DNA of 5,937 nucleotides from Thermoplasmata archaeon (GTDB lineage: Archaea > Thermoplasmatota > Thermoplasmata > Thermoplasmatales > Thermoplasmataceae): the NCBI GenBank assembly GCA_021797225.1, contig JAKAAE010000102.1:1-5937 (forward strand), in the 5' to 3' direction. Positions within the stretch are counted from its first letter, which is position 1. Each line of letters starts with the position of its first letter. This document shows, piece by piece, positions 5,710 through 5,937 of this stretch. A program made the translations under genes and the position numbers. Under the pieces are notes generated by a model. That model had not been told where the DNA came from, did not search any database, and was given only the letters and a program-made list of their open reading frames with translations.

Positions 5710-5937
5710 ATGCCTGGAAGAATATGGACCGGTGAAGAGAAGTACAGTATTATAATGGAGTCATTTAATAATCCCAATATTACCATAGCAGAGATATGCA
5801 GGAACCATGGAATAGCAGCATCAATGTTCTATAAATGGAAGGATCAGTTCTTAGAGGGAGGAAGAAAGGGATTAGAGGGAAAGGACCCTGATAAAGCATT
5901 AATAAAGGAGGTTGAAAGCCTGAAGGCAATAATAGGT
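5710..5937 (+). CDS. IS3-type OrfA transposase subunit, 3' end beyond window
   Basis: The first 76 codons of a small DNA-binding transposase subunit. Residues ~6-50 are a homeodomain-like helix-turn-helix of the HTH_Tnp_1 type: WTGEEKYSIIMESF (6-19), then TIAEICRNHGIAASMFYKWK (25-44) and DQFLEGGRKGLEG (45-57). The last visible stretch (ALIKEVESLKAIIG, 63-76) is the start of the coiled coil used for multimerisation in IS3 OrfA proteins. In that family OrfA binds the IS ends and is joined by frameshifting to the DDE-domain OrfB; that part would lie beyond 5937. Standalone transposase-like or phage HTH proteins share this motif, so the IS3 assignment is likely rather than certain. Confidence 0.78.
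   Translation, partial: MPGRIWTGEEKYSIIMESFNNPNITIAEICRNHGIAASMFYKWKDQFLEGGRKGLEGKDPDKALIKEVESLKAIIG

Larger units (their letters stand above)
5611..5937 (+). mobile_element. 5' part of an IS3-type insertion sequence (left boundary uncertain)
   Basis: The transposase gene starting at 5710 and its own promoter mark an insertion sequence that continues past the window. The left end must lie between the regulator's stop (5610) and the promoter at about 5660. The TG at 5611 is a possible terminus because IS3-family ends begin with TG, but without the right end neither the terminal inverted repeats nor a target duplication can be seen. A 10-bp palindrome AGTTTAAACT lies at 5635-5644. Confidence 0.45.

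Noticed and set aside
1..5937. CRISPR array, tRNA, rRNA or riboswitch
   Set aside because: I saw no regularly spaced repeats, no tRNA-like cloverleaf with a T-loop, and no structured GC-rich leader on either strand.

Overview
The window looks like chromosomal DNA from an acid-loving euryarchaeon of the Thermoplasmatales. I see AT-rich, tightly packed genes. Archaeal TATA-like boxes lie about 22-29 bp upstream of start codons with no Shine-Dalgarno sequence (leaderless transcripts). The content is also typical of that group: a sugar-porter MFS carrier, a DUF996-type membrane protein, a second MFS carrier divergent from a winged-helix regulator, and a small IS transposase. A Ferroplasma- or Cuniculiplasma-like source is a guess from overall character; no marker gene here settles it.

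Layout. (1) Positions 1-1173, minus strand: the first ~390 codons of a sugar-porter MFS gene, interrupted by one in-frame TAG inside membrane helix 5; its 3' end lies outside the window. (2) 1174-1389: divergent intergenic region with several TATA-like elements. (3) 1390-2028, plus: DUF996-like multi-pass membrane protein. (4) 2103-2996, plus: N-terminal Zn-finger-like motif followed by an all-helical TenA/PqqC (haem-oxygenase-like) domain with an incomplete metal-ligand set. (5) 2997-3315: 319 bp with no convincing gene, possibly decayed coding sequence. (6) 3316-3726, plus: unrecognised 136-residue protein. (7) 3720-3741: an A/T palindrome suited to terminating transcription from both sides between convergent genes. 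(8) 3770-4984, minus: 12-helix MFS carrier of the drug-efflux (MFS_3/DHA3-like) type. (9) 5029-5610, plus: ArsR-like winged-helix regulator, divergent from the carrier. (10) 5710 to the window end: the 5' part of an IS3-type OrfA transposase gene with a strong Shine-Dalgarno sequence.

The clearest functional unit is the regulator/efflux-carrier pair. Both start codons lie about 25 bp either side of one near-symmetrical TATA element, so the two genes probably share a promoter core, and a protein bound there could control both. The genes at 1390, 2103 and 3316 each appear to have their own TATA box and need not form an operon. The broken sugar porter and the adjacent transposase suggest a locus undergoing local decay or rearrangement. 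I found no CRISPR array, tRNA or rRNA, and no clear evidence of a new multi-gene system. The least explained items are the Zn-finger/TenA-like protein, the 136-residue orphan, and the shared bidirectional promoter.
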